This document shows positions 56,675 through 64,000 of a stretch of 64,000 nucleotides of DNA, piece after piece. A program made the translations under genes and the position numbers. Position 1 is the stretch's first letter. Each line of letters begins with the position of its first letter. This DNA comes from CAVSMC01 sp963798655 (lineage in GTDB: Bacteria; Pseudomonadota; Gammaproteobacteria; Burkholderiales; Casimicrobiaceae), in NCBI GenBank assembly GCA_963798655.1, contig CAWCUH010000004.1, forward strand, positions 744,001-808,000. Reading direction: 5' to 3'. Under the pieces are notes generated by a model that ran no database searches, was not told the DNA's origin, and was given only the letters and a program-made list of their open reading frames with translations.

Positions 56675-57811
56675 TCAGCGGTTGAGCAATCCGCGGGCGA
56701 TGATGTTGCGCTGAATCTCCGAGCTTCCTTCGAAGATGCGAAAGATCCGGCAGTCGCGCACGTAGCGTTCGAGCGGCAGCCCGGCGGTGTAGCCGTAGCC
56801 GCCGTGGATCTGCAACGCGAGGTCGGTGACGCGATCGACCATTTCCGAGGCGAACAGCTTCGCCATCGACGCGTGCTGCGAGAAGCGCTCGCCGCGCTCG
56901 CGCTGCGCGGCGGCCGCGTGGCCCAGCGCGCGTGCAGCGGCGATGTCGGTCGCCATGTCGGCGAGCATCCATTGCACGCCCTGGTACTCGGCGATCGGCA
57001 TGCCGCCGACGCGCCGCTCGCGCGTCCAATCGATCGCCGCCGCGAGCGCCGCCTGCGCGATGCCGACCGAGCATGCGGCGATCTCGAGTCGGCCCGCGTC
57101 GAGCGTTTTCAACGCGGTGCGAAAACCGGAGCCTTCGGTACCGAGCCGATCGGCCGCCGGCACGTCACAGTCGAGCGCGACTTCGAACACGTGTGCTGCG
57201 CGCAAGCCCATCGTCCGCTCCGGCGGCGAGATGCGCATGCCCGCATCGCTCGGATCGACGACGAACGCCGAGATGCCGCGCGCGCCCGCCGAAGGGTCGG
57301 TCTTCGCGTAAACGACGATGAACCGCGCTTCGCCCGCGTTGGAGATGAAATGCTTGGTGCCGCGCAGGTGATAACGGTCGCCGTCGCGCACGGCGATCGT
57401 CGTCATGTCGACCGGATTGGAACCGGCGCCGGGCTCGGTCAGCGCGAACGCGCCGAGCGCGCGCCCGGCCGCGGCGTCGGGCAGCATGCGCGCACGCTGC
57501 GCGTCGTCGCCGCCGATCAGCACCGAATCGGTGGCGAGCCAGTGCGCGGTCACCATCGAAGCGGTCGCGGCGCACGCGCCCGCGATCGTCGCCACCGCAT
57601 CGAAGAGCACCGGCGCCGGCACGCCGGCGCCGCCGTGCGCCTCGGGAAGATTGAGGCCCATGATGCCGATGTCGGCGAGCGCGCGCAGGTGCACCGTGGC
57701 CGAGCGCGCCGTGCGGTCGAGCTCGGCGGCCATCGGCGCAAGAACCTCGCGCGAGAAGCGCTCGATCGTGTCGAGCAGGATGCGGTGCTCGACGGCGACG
57801 TCGTCGTTCAA
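56675..57811 (-). CDS. Acyl-CoA dehydrogenase
   Basis: 378 residues from TTG 57811, which overlaps the CoA-transferase stop (TTGA). Acyl-CoA dehydrogenase domains in order: N-terminal helices ('DIGIMGLNLPEAHGGAG'), middle beta domain ('AFALTEPGAGSNPVDMTTIAVRDGDRYHLRGTKHFISNAG'), C-terminal helices with 'QIHGGYGYTAGLPLERYVRDCRIFRIFEGSSEIQRNIIARGLL'. The Glu in 'FEGSSEI' sits at the catalytic base position. It should oxidise the CoA thioester made by the upstream transferase. Confidence 0.93.
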   Translation of the reverse strand: MNDDVAVEHRILLDTIERFSREVLAPMAAELDRTARSATVHLRALADIGIMGLNLPEAHGGAGVPAPVLFDAVATIAGACAATASMVTAHWLATDSVLIGGDDAQRARMLPDAAAGRALGAFALTEPGAGSNPVDMTTIAVRDGDRYHLRGTKHFISNAGEARFIVVYAKTDPSAGARGISAFVVDPSDAGMRISPPERTMGLRAAHVFEVALDCDVPAADRLGTEGSGFRTALKTLDAGRLEIAACSVGIAQAALAAAIDWTRERRVGGMPIAEYQGVQWMLADMATDIAAARALGHAAAAQRERGERFSQHASMAKLFASEMVDRVTDLALQIHGGYGYTAGLPLERYVRDCRIFRIFEGSSEIQRNIIARGLLNR

Positions 57812-58965
57812 CGTGAATCCCGGGCTGCGATCTCGGCGCGGATCTCGGCGCTGTGCTGGCCGAGCATCGGCGCCGCCGCCATGCCGCCGCGTGAGGCGCC
57901 GGCGAAGCGCACCGGCTGCTCGAGCGTGCGGATGGCGCCGAGTACCGGGTGCTCCATTTGCTGCAACGGATCGCGTTCGGCCGCCTGTCGCGAGTCGAGC
58001 GCCTGCGCGATCGTCTCGATGCCCGCGGCCGGCACGCCGGCCGCCATCAGCGCATCGACGGCGACGGCCGCCGTGCGACGCATCGACCACTGCTCGATCA
58101 GCGCCCGCAACGCGGGCTCGTTCGCCGAGCGCAACGTGTCGGTCGCGAAGCGCGGGTCGCGCGCCGCGTCGTGCGCGCCGATGAGTGTCGTGAGAGCGGT
58201 GAACAGCTTGTCGTTCAGCACCGCGAGGACGAACGACGCGTCGCTCGCGCGAAAGACGCCGAACGGCGCCGACAGCGGATGGCGGTTGCCCACGCGCACC
58301 GGCGCGACACCCGAGGCGAGATAGCGCGCGACGACCAGCGGCTGCAGCGCGATCATCGCGTCGAGCATCGCTACGTCGAGCCGGCGGCCGCGGCCCGTGC
58401 GGCCGCGCTCCACCAGCGCCGCCAGGATCGACCACGACGCGAAGATCGCCGCGACGACGTCGCCGATCGATTCGCCGATCAGCGTCGGCGGCCCGTCCGG
58501 CTGACCGGTCACCGCCATGATGCCGGAGAGCGCCTGCACGATGATGTCGTACGCAGGCCGCGCCGACTGCGCACCGGTCTGGCCGAAGCCGGAGATGCTC
58601 GCGTACACGAGCGAGGCGTTGTGCGCCGACAGCGCATCCCACCCGATGCCGAGCTTGTCGGCGACGCCGGGCCGGAAGTTCTCGACGACGACGTCCGACG
58701 AGCGCGCAAGCGCGAGCGCGATCGACAGATCGTCCGGCTGCGCAAGGTCGAGCACGATGCTGCGCTTGCCGCGGTTCACCGCGAGGAACAGCGCGCTCTC
58801 GCCGTCGACGAACGGACCGATGTGCCGATAGTCGTCGCCCGCGGGGGACTCGACCTTGATCACGTCGGCGCCGAGATCGGCGAGCAGCGCCGTGCAGTAC
58901 GGACCCGCGAGCACGCGGGTGAAGTCGAGAACACGCAGCCCCGACAGCGGGCGATCGTCGCTCAT
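57808..58965 (-). CDS. CaiB/BaiF (class III) CoA-transferase
   Basis: 385 residues from ATG 58965, overlapping the permease stop (ATGA). 'LSGLRVLDFTRVLAGPYCTALLADLGADVIKVESPAGDDYR' with the catalytic Asp, 'ENFRPGVADKLGIGWDAL' and 'SISGFGQTG', 'YDIIVQALSGIMAVTGQPDGPP' are the family signature. It transfers CoA to a carboxylate, here plausibly the imported substrate. Confidence 0.93.
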   Translation of the reverse strand: MSDDRPLSGLRVLDFTRVLAGPYCTALLADLGADVIKVESPAGDDYRHIGPFVDGESALFLAVNRGKRSIVLDLAQPDDLSIALALARSSDVVVENFRPGVADKLGIGWDALSAHNASLVYASISGFGQTGAQSARPAYDIIVQALSGIMAVTGQPDGPPTLIGESIGDVVAAIFASWSILAALVERGRTGRGRRLDVAMLDAMIALQPLVVARYLASGVAPVRVGNRHPLSAPFGVFRASDASFVLAVLNDKLFTALTTLIGAHDAARDPRFATDTLRSANEPALRALIEQWSMRRTAAVAVDALMAAGVPAAGIETIAQALDSRQAAERDPLQQMEHPVLGAIRTLEQPVRFAGASRGGMAAAPMLGQHSAEIRAEIAARDSR

Positions 58966-59783
58966 CGGCTGCGCTGCGAGGGCCGCCACTTGAGGAAGCG
59001 GTTCTCGAAAAAGCCGATCAGCGCGATGCCCACCGTGGTGAACATCGTGATCGAGAACAGCGCGGCGAAGACGAGCGGCGTGTCGAGGCTGAACTGCGCC
59101 GACAGCACGAGGTAGCCGATGCCGCGGTTGCCTCCGATGAACTCGCCGACGATCGAGCCGACGAGCGCGAGCGGAAACGCGACCTTCAGCGAATCGGCGA
59201 TGTACGGCGTCGCGTGCATCAGCCGCACCATCGTGAATATCCGGTATCGCGTGCCTCCGGCGAGACGCGACAGGTCGAGGATGTCGGGCTCGATCTCGCC
59301 GAGACCGGTGAGCGAGTTGACGAAGATCGGGAACAGCGCGAGCAGGAACGCGAGCAGGATCTTCGACTCCATGCCGAGACCGAACCAGATGACGAACAGC
59401 GGCGCGATCGCGATCTTCGGGATGCCGTTGAATGCCGCGAGAAACGGCAGGATGACGCTTCGGAGACTGTCGACGTAGACGACGAGCAGCGCGAGCAGCA
59501 CGCCCGCCACCAGCGCGATCGCGAGCCCGGCCATCGTCGTCGACGCCGTTATGCCGAGATGGAAGAGCTGGCTCCCGAACGTTTCGGCGAAGCGCGCCGC
59601 GATGACCGTCGGCAGAGGAAGCACGTAGTCCGGAACGTGGATCAACGGCACGGCGAATTGCCAGACGGCGAGAAAGCCGATGACGGCGAGCAGCGTTCGC
59701 ACGCCGTTCGGCAGCGCGCGCCAGCGCAACCGGGGCATGACGGCGGACGGGGGCGGAGCAACGCGCGGAGGCTGGGTGTCCAC
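58962..59783 (-). CDS. ABC transporter permease (SsuC/TauC type)
   Basis: 273 residues, six membrane helices. The cytoplasmic EAA-like loop 'GEIEPDILDLSRLAGGTRYRIFTMVRLMHATPYI' is typical of nitrate/sulfonate/taurine-type permeases, as is 'FNGIPKIAIAPLFVIWFGLG'. 9 bp after the ATPase gene. Confidence 0.92.
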   Translation of the reverse strand: MDTQPPRVAPPPSAVMPRLRWRALPNGVRTLLAVIGFLAVWQFAVPLIHVPDYVLPLPTVIAARFAETFGSQLFHLGITASTTMAGLAIALVAGVLLALLVVYVDSLRSVILPFLAAFNGIPKIAIAPLFVIWFGLGMESKILLAFLLALFPIFVNSLTGLGEIEPDILDLSRLAGGTRYRIFTMVRLMHATPYIADSLKVAFPLALVGSIVGEFIGGNRGIGYLVLSAQFSLDTPLVFAALFSITMFTTVGIALIGFFENRFLKWRPSQRSR

Positions 59784-59792
59784 CGGCGTTCG

Positions 59793-60551
59793 CTATGCGC
59801 CGACCCATTGCGTGCCGATGCCTTCGCGCACGCGGGCCGACAGTTCGAGGAAGCGACGATCGAGCAGCACGTCGATGCCGCGCGGACGCGGCAGATCGAC
59901 GTCGACGATGTCGTGCACGCGGCCCGGCCGCGGCGTCATCACGACGATCGTATCGGAGAGCAGCACCGCTTCGGTGATGCTGTGCGTGACGAAGAGCACC
60001 GTGTTGCGGCTGACGCTCCAGATCTTCTGCAGCTCGAAGCCCATCCGCTCGCGCGTCATCACGTCGAGCGCGCCGAACGGCTCGTCCATCAGGATCAGCG
60101 TCGGATTGAGCAGCAGCGCGCGACAGATCGCCGCGCGTTGCTGCATCCCACCGGAAAGCTCGTGCGGGTACGCGTGCTCGAATCCCGCGAGGCCCGCGAG
60201 CTCGACCAGCTCGTGTGCGCGCGCCCGGTGCTGCGACGCGCCGTGGCCGCCGATCTCGGCGACGAACAGGATGTTGTCGAGCGTCGTGCGCCACGGCAGC
60301 AGCACCGGCGACTGGAACACCATGCCGACGTCCGAGATCGGTCCGCTCACCGGCTTGCCGCGCACCGCGATGCGTCCCGCGGTCGGCAGGATCAACCCGG
60401 CGACCAGCCGAAGCAGCGTCGACTTTCCGCAGCCGCTCGGGCCGACGAGCGAGACGAACTCGTTCGCGCGCACGTCGAACGCCGCGCCATCGACCGCGAC
60501 CCGGGTTCCGAACGTCTTGCCGACGCCTTCGATCGCGAGCACCACCTCCAT
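59793..60551 (-). CDS. ABC transporter ATP-binding protein (SsuB/TauB type)
   Basis: 252 residues. Walker A 'GPSGCGKST', Q-loop 'FQSPVLLPW', signature 'LSGGMQQR', Walker B 'LILMDEPFGALD', H-loop 'FVTHSITEA'. Complete nucleotide-binding domain of the SsuB/TauB class. Starts 3 bp after the binding-protein stop. Confidence 0.94.
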   Translation of the reverse strand: MEVVLAIEGVGKTFGTRVAVDGAAFDVRANEFVSLVGPSGCGKSTLLRLVAGLILPTAGRIAVRGKPVSGPISDVGMVFQSPVLLPWRTTLDNILFVAEIGGHGASQHRARAHELVELAGLAGFEHAYPHELSGGMQQRAAICRALLLNPTLILMDEPFGALDVMTRERMGFELQKIWSVSRNTVLFVTHSITEAVLLSDTIVVMTPRPGRVHDIVDVDLPRPRGIDVLLDRRFLELSARVREGIGTQWVGA

Positions 60552-60554
60552 GCG

Positions 60555-61559
60555 CTAGCGGCCGCTCAGCACCGGAACGTAGATGTCGTCCTTGCCGAGC
60601 TGCGCATTGAGCTTCATCGCCTTGGCGACGAAATCGAGCGAGTTCTGCACGCGATCGGGGGTGGCGACGCCGTACCCGTGCTGCTTGACGTACGCGGTGT
60701 CGATCGCCTTGATCGATTGCCGCCACTGCGCGAGCGTCGTGTCGTAGTTCAACGTCGGGTTCGCCTTCACCATGATCTGCGCCGTTTCCTCCGGATGCGC
60801 GATCGAGTACTCCACCGCCTTGCGCGTCGCTTCCGCGAAGCGCTTTGCGGCCGCCGGATCCTTGGCGAGCGATTCGTTGCTCGCGACGAGCACGTAACCG
60901 AAGACGTCGTAGCCCCAGTCCGAGAACGACGTGAAGTAGACCTTCTTGCCGCGCGTCGACGCGACCTTCTCCAGCGCCGGCACGTCGCCGTCGATCGACG
61001 CGGTGAAGAGGTCGGTCTGGCCGCTCATCAGCAGCGACATGTAGACGCCGGGATCGGCGGTCACCCATTCGAACCAGTCGGCGGGCAGCTTGTGGCGCTC
61101 GAGCAGGATCGGCAGCGTGACGCGCGCGCTGTCGGTCTGGCCGGCGGCGACCTTCTTGCCCTTCAGCGACTCGAGCGTCGGGTACGGATCGAGCGACGCG
61201 AGGCCGCTGGTGCTGACGTCCATGAACACCATGAACGACTTGATCTTCGATCCCTTCGCTATCGCCTGGATCATCGTGCCGGTGTCGGCCATGCCGTAAT
61301 CGGCCTTGCCGCTGTCGATGGCGGTCACCACGAAGCCGCTGCCGGTGGCGGGCTGGATCTGCACGTCGAATCCGGCGTCCTTGTAGAAGCCCTTGTCGAC
61401 GCCGACGAAGAACGGCGAATGGCGGCCGTGAAAGACGTAGTTGGTGAGAAAGGTCACTTTCTTCGGCGTTCCCGCGGTTTGCGCCTGCGCGCTGACGGCG
61501 TGCCCGGCGAAGCCCAGTGCGACCGCGAGCAGCGCGGCGAATATCCTGCAGCATTTCAT
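60555..61559 (-). CDS. NMT1/SsuA-like substrate-binding protein
   Basis: 334 residues from ATG 61559 (GAGGAG upstream). Signal peptide 'MKCCRIFAALLAVALGFAGHAVSAQAQ', cut near residue 27. Type II periplasmic fold: 'VTFLTNYVFHGRHSPFFVGVDKGFYKDAGFDVQIQPATGSG', 'KADYGMADTGTMIQAI', 'LKGKKVAAGQTDSARVTLPILLERHKL'. NMT1/THI5-like proteins bind pyrimidines, sulfonates or aromatic acids. The ligand is probably the substrate of the flanking CoA-transferase and decarboxylase. Confidence 0.9.
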   Translation of the reverse strand: MKCCRIFAALLAVALGFAGHAVSAQAQTAGTPKKVTFLTNYVFHGRHSPFFVGVDKGFYKDAGFDVQIQPATGSGFVVTAIDSGKADYGMADTGTMIQAIAKGSKIKSFMVFMDVSTSGLASLDPYPTLESLKGKKVAAGQTDSARVTLPILLERHKLPADWFEWVTADPGVYMSLLMSGQTDLFTASIDGDVPALEKVASTRGKKVYFTSFSDWGYDVFGYVLVASNESLAKDPAAAKRFAEATRKAVEYSIAHPEETAQIMVKANPTLNYDTTLAQWRQSIKAIDTAYVKQHGYGVATPDRVQNSLDFVAKAMKLNAQLGKDDIYVPVLSGR

Positions 61560-61561
61560 CT

Positions 61562-62899
61562 TCACTCTCCTCGTTGCGATGGACCGAAGTAGGCGGCAAG
61601 GTCGACGGTGTCGGCGCCCGGAATGCGCTTGCGCTCGAATTCCGCGCGCCGGTTGAACGGAACGGTGGCATCGATGCCCATCCGGCCCCAGTGATCCTTG
61701 TGCGGATCGCGGTAGAACGACGGGGTGTCGGGAATGATCATCACGTTCCGGTCCGGGCGCGAGCGCGTGAGCACCGCCCACATCACGTCGTCCATGTTGT
61801 AGATGTCGACGTCGTCGTCGACGACCGTGCAGATCTTCGCCCACGTGGGCTCCGCTCCGAACACCGCGAGCAGCACCTGACGGCCGTGGCCCTCGTATTG
61901 CTGGCGGATCTTCACCACCGTATGCAGCACGAACGGCTGGCACGTGACGTCGACGATGCCGGGCAGCACCGCGCTGATGCGCTCGAAGATCTTCGCGGCG
62001 ACCGACAGCTCGAGCGTGAGCACTTCCTCCGACGAGCCGCACAGGATGCTGTGAAAGATCGCGTCCGGCTTGCGGGTGACGCCGAGCACCTCGAACACCG
62101 CGTTCTGGCCGACCGGCGTGTAGTAGCCCATGAACTCGCCGAACGGTCCCTCGTCGCGGCGGATGTTCGGCAGGAAGCGGCCCTCGATGACGATCTCGGT
62201 CGACGCCGGAACCATCAGGTCGATGTGCTTGCACGGCCGCATGTCGATCGGCTCGCCGGCGAGCTTGGCGGCGACCTCGAGCTCGTCCTCGTCGTAGGCG
62301 AGCGGCGCCGCCGCGGTGAGAAACGCGGTGGGCGGCGGACCGATCAGCATCGCCGCTTCGAGCGGGCGATTCATCTTCTCCGCCTTCTCGTGATAGAGCG
62401 TCAGGTGGTGGCGCGGCGCGAGCCGGCAGCGCAGCTCCTGATCGCTCACGTACATCGATCGGTGGAACGACAGGTTGCGCACGCCCGTTTCGGGCTCGTG
62501 CGCGAGGAACATCGCCGACGTGAAGTACGGCGCCGCGTCGCGTTCCGAGTACGTGATCAGCGGCAGGTCGCTCATCCTGCAATCGACGAGTGCCTCGTCG
62601 GTGCGCATCAGCGGCCGCAGCGCGATGTCGCGCGTGCTCGCGATCTGTGCGAGCGTGCTCCATTGCCGGCAGAACTCCAACGGGCCGATGCCGAGAATCT
62701 CGGCCAGCCGCTCGCGCGACCCGTAGATGTTCGTGAGCACCGGCAGCAGCGTGCCCTTCACCTTGTGGAAGAGGATCGGCTTGCCCCAGCGCCGATGCGC
62801 GGCGGCCGTCACCGCGGCGAGCTCGTGCTTCGGGTCGACCTCGCGTTCGACCTCGAGCAATTCGCCCTTCGCCTTCAGACGTTCCATGTACGCGCGCAT
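61562..62899 (-). CDS. UbiD-family decarboxylase
   Basis: 445 residues. 'MRAYMERLKAKGELLEVEREVDPKHELAAVTAAAH' and 'PILFHKVKG' at the N-terminus; 'GRFLPNIRRDEGPFGEFMGYYTPVGQNAVFEVLGVTRK' carries the Arg/Glu residues of the prenylated-FMN site; 'EVLTLELSVAAKIFERI' and 'VVDDDVDIYNMDDVMWAVLTR' follow as in UbiD. Catalyses (de)carboxylation of aromatic or alpha,beta-unsaturated acids with prFMN. No ubiX for the cofactor is in the window. 2 bp before the binding-protein gene. Confidence 0.92.
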   Translation of the reverse strand: MRAYMERLKAKGELLEVEREVDPKHELAAVTAAAHRRWGKPILFHKVKGTLLPVLTNIYGSRERLAEILGIGPLEFCRQWSTLAQIASTRDIALRPLMRTDEALVDCRMSDLPLITYSERDAAPYFTSAMFLAHEPETGVRNLSFHRSMYVSDQELRCRLAPRHHLTLYHEKAEKMNRPLEAAMLIGPPPTAFLTAAAPLAYDEDELEVAAKLAGEPIDMRPCKHIDLMVPASTEIVIEGRFLPNIRRDEGPFGEFMGYYTPVGQNAVFEVLGVTRKPDAIFHSILCGSSEEVLTLELSVAAKIFERISAVLPGIVDVTCQPFVLHTVVKIRQQYEGHGRQVLLAVFGAEPTWAKICTVVDDDVDIYNMDDVMWAVLTRSRPDRNVMIIPDTPSFYRDPHKDHWGRMGIDATVPFNRRAEFERKRIPGADTVDLAAYFGPSQRGE

Positions 62900-62955
62900 C
62901 TCGAACGCTCCGTTGCCACTCCTTGCGGTTTGTTAAACCAGTATCGTGGAAAGTG

Positions 62956-63810
62956 TCAAGTCCGGCGCGCTCCGGCGACGAATTCGAGCAGCAGGGGCCA
63001 GTAGCGATCCGGTGCATCCATCCAGGTGAAGTGGCCGGCGCCTTCGATTACCTCGAGCCGTGCGTGCGCGGCCGGTAGCGCTTCGAATAGTTCGCGCGCT
63101 GCGCTCACCGGCGTGATCGGATCGAGCTCGCCGACGCAGACGAGCGTCGGGCAGTCGATTCGCGCAAGCTGATCGACGACGTCGAACGTGCGCATCAGCG
63201 CGAGCCCCGGCGCGTTCAGCTCGGCGTTGACGATCGTGCGCGCACGCTCGTCGTCGCCGACGACCCACGGACCGAACAGCTTCCAGCATCGCGCCCATTG
63301 CTGCGTGCTGACCGATTGCCGCTGCCCGCCGTAGACGCGCGAGACGATGTCGGCGATGTCGTCGCCGCCGATGCGTCGAAAAGTGTCGACGGTGCGCGCG
63401 AAGTCGAATCGCGCGAGCGTCGATTGCAGCACCAGAGCGCCCGCGTGTCCGGGATGCCGCGCGCCGTAGAGCATGGCGACGAAGCCGCCGAGGGAGTGGC
63501 CGAGCACGATGGGCCGCGCGATCGACAGCGCGTCGCAGAACGCGCGCACGTCGTCGGCGCATGTCTCGAGGCGCCACGCGGCCGGCGCCTCGCGCGCCGA
63601 GCGCCCATGCGCGCGCAGGTCGAGATAGACGACCTGCGCGATCTCGGCGAGCCGCGCGAAGTTTGGCTTGAAGTACGAGTGGTCGAAGCTTCCCGGTCCG
63701 CCGTGCAGCAGCACGACGGTCGGTCGCTCGCGCATCGTCGCGCCGATCGGCACGAGCGACGGACCGTCGACGTCGAACCAGAGCCGGGTGCCGTTCACTT
63801 CGATCTGCAT
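62956..63810 (-). CDS. Alpha/beta hydrolase (prolyl-iminopeptidase-like)
   Basis: 284 residues. 'VVLLHGGPGSFDHSYFKPNF' (oxyanion HGGPG), 'VYLDLRAHGRSA', nucleophile Ser in 'VLGHSLGGFVAM', acid in 'GELDPITPV', His in 'GAGHFTWMDAPD'. Complete Ser-Asp-His triad. Could hydrolyse an ester or amide to release the acid handled by the operon. 56 bp before the UbiD gene. Confidence 0.92.
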   Translation of the reverse strand: MQIEVNGTRLWFDVDGPSLVPIGATMRERPTVVLLHGGPGSFDHSYFKPNFARLAEIAQVVYLDLRAHGRSAREAPAAWRLETCADDVRAFCDALSIARPIVLGHSLGGFVAMLYGARHPGHAGALVLQSTLARFDFARTVDTFRRIGGDDIADIVSRVYGGQRQSVSTQQWARCWKLFGPWVVGDDERARTIVNAELNAPGLALMRTFDVVDQLARIDCPTLVCVGELDPITPVSAARELFEALPAAHARLEVIEGAGHFTWMDAPDRYWPLLLEFVAGARRT

Positions 63811-63900
63811 GCGCAGGTGCGTGCCGTGCGGGATGCGACGTGTGCATTGTCGTCGAGAACCGCGACCGGTGGAACCGGCACCGCGGCGCTCCGGGCGCGT

Positions 63901-64000
63901 TACGCGGCGATGCGTGCGCGAATGCGCGGACCAAGCACGGTCACGGCGAGTCCGGCGAACACGAGCATTGCGCCGACGGCCTGCGTCGTGCTCAGCGATT
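63901..64000 (-). CDS. EamA/DMT-family transporter (C-terminal end)
   Basis: Last 32 codons of a gene entering from the right edge: 'SLSTTQAVGAMLVFAGLAVTVLGPRIRARIAA' (given in pieces: 'SLSTTQAVGA', 'MLVFAGLAVTVL', 'GPRIRARIAA'), the terminal helix of a drug/metabolite transporter. The rest is outside the window. Confidence 0.7.

Overview
The window is GC-rich DNA (tolerant of GTG and TTG starts, with many overlapping ATGA/TTGA junctions) from a proteobacterium, most likely a betaproteobacterium. A tolB-pal-cpoB cluster, mutY, an ECF sigma factor, IPTL-CTERM-like surface anchors, DUF1178 and YeeE proteins, and a sedentary chromosomal integron all fit that reading. This is inference from family content; no rRNA or marker gene fixes the taxon.

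Layout. (1) 1-9627: about 18 short genes, all on the minus strand, mostly single-domain accessory proteins (GFA, DUF488, DUF1304, MOSC, DHFR-like, DUF2938, DUF1801, SnoaL-like, small membrane proteins). They share the orientation of the integron cassettes, and fossil attC-like sequences are present, so this may be a decayed part of the array. (2) 9636-22825: an integron cassette array read leftward. Well-formed attC sites separate cassettes carrying three HicAB modules, BrnTA (toxin frameshifted), a RelE/ParE-like pair, a DUF4160/DUF2442 pair, an unknown two-gene module, a VOC protein, peptidase E, a WapI-like immunity protein and membrane proteins. Insertion sequences have invaded it: an IS with a two-frame transposase, an IS3-family element, and IS110/IS1111-type derivatives sitting inside attC sites. 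(3) 22943-23986: the integron integrase gene, divergent from the array. (4) 23983-34573: chromosomal core with an EVE-like gene, rlpA, tolB-pal-cpoB, mutY, msrB, an ECF sigma/anti-sigma-like pair, a frameshifted secreted protein gene, a YeeE/YedE transporter and DUF1178.

(5) 34662-42305: tRNA-Lys(UUU) followed by a 7.6-kb integrative element bounded by 47-bp direct repeats. It carries two tyrosine recombinases, a small HTH protein, two exported proteins (one a streptogramin-lyase-like beta-propeller), and about 1.3 kb of gene-free DNA packed with hairpins, which I consider the best candidate for an undescribed structured RNA. (6) 42306-48135: a class A FAD monooxygenase, a CPBP-type membrane protein, a decayed FAD oxidoreductase, a small conserved protein, and tRNA-Lys(CUU) beside remnants of a second island with a truncated integrase. 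(7) 48383-55854: an exported zinc metalloprotease with FG-GAP-like repeats, then an FAD-linked oxidoreductase, a vanadium haloperoxidase-like PAP2 protein and an HxlR-type regulator. The last group is tied together by two identical GTTCA-N5-TGAAC operators. (8) 55883-64000: a compact minus-strand catabolic operon of alpha/beta hydrolase, UbiD-family decarboxylase, NMT1-like ABC importer (binding protein, ATPase, permease), class III CoA-transferase, acyl-CoA dehydrogenase and an EthD-like protein. It looks like uptake, CoA activation and decarboxylation/oxidation of an unidentified carboxylic acid.
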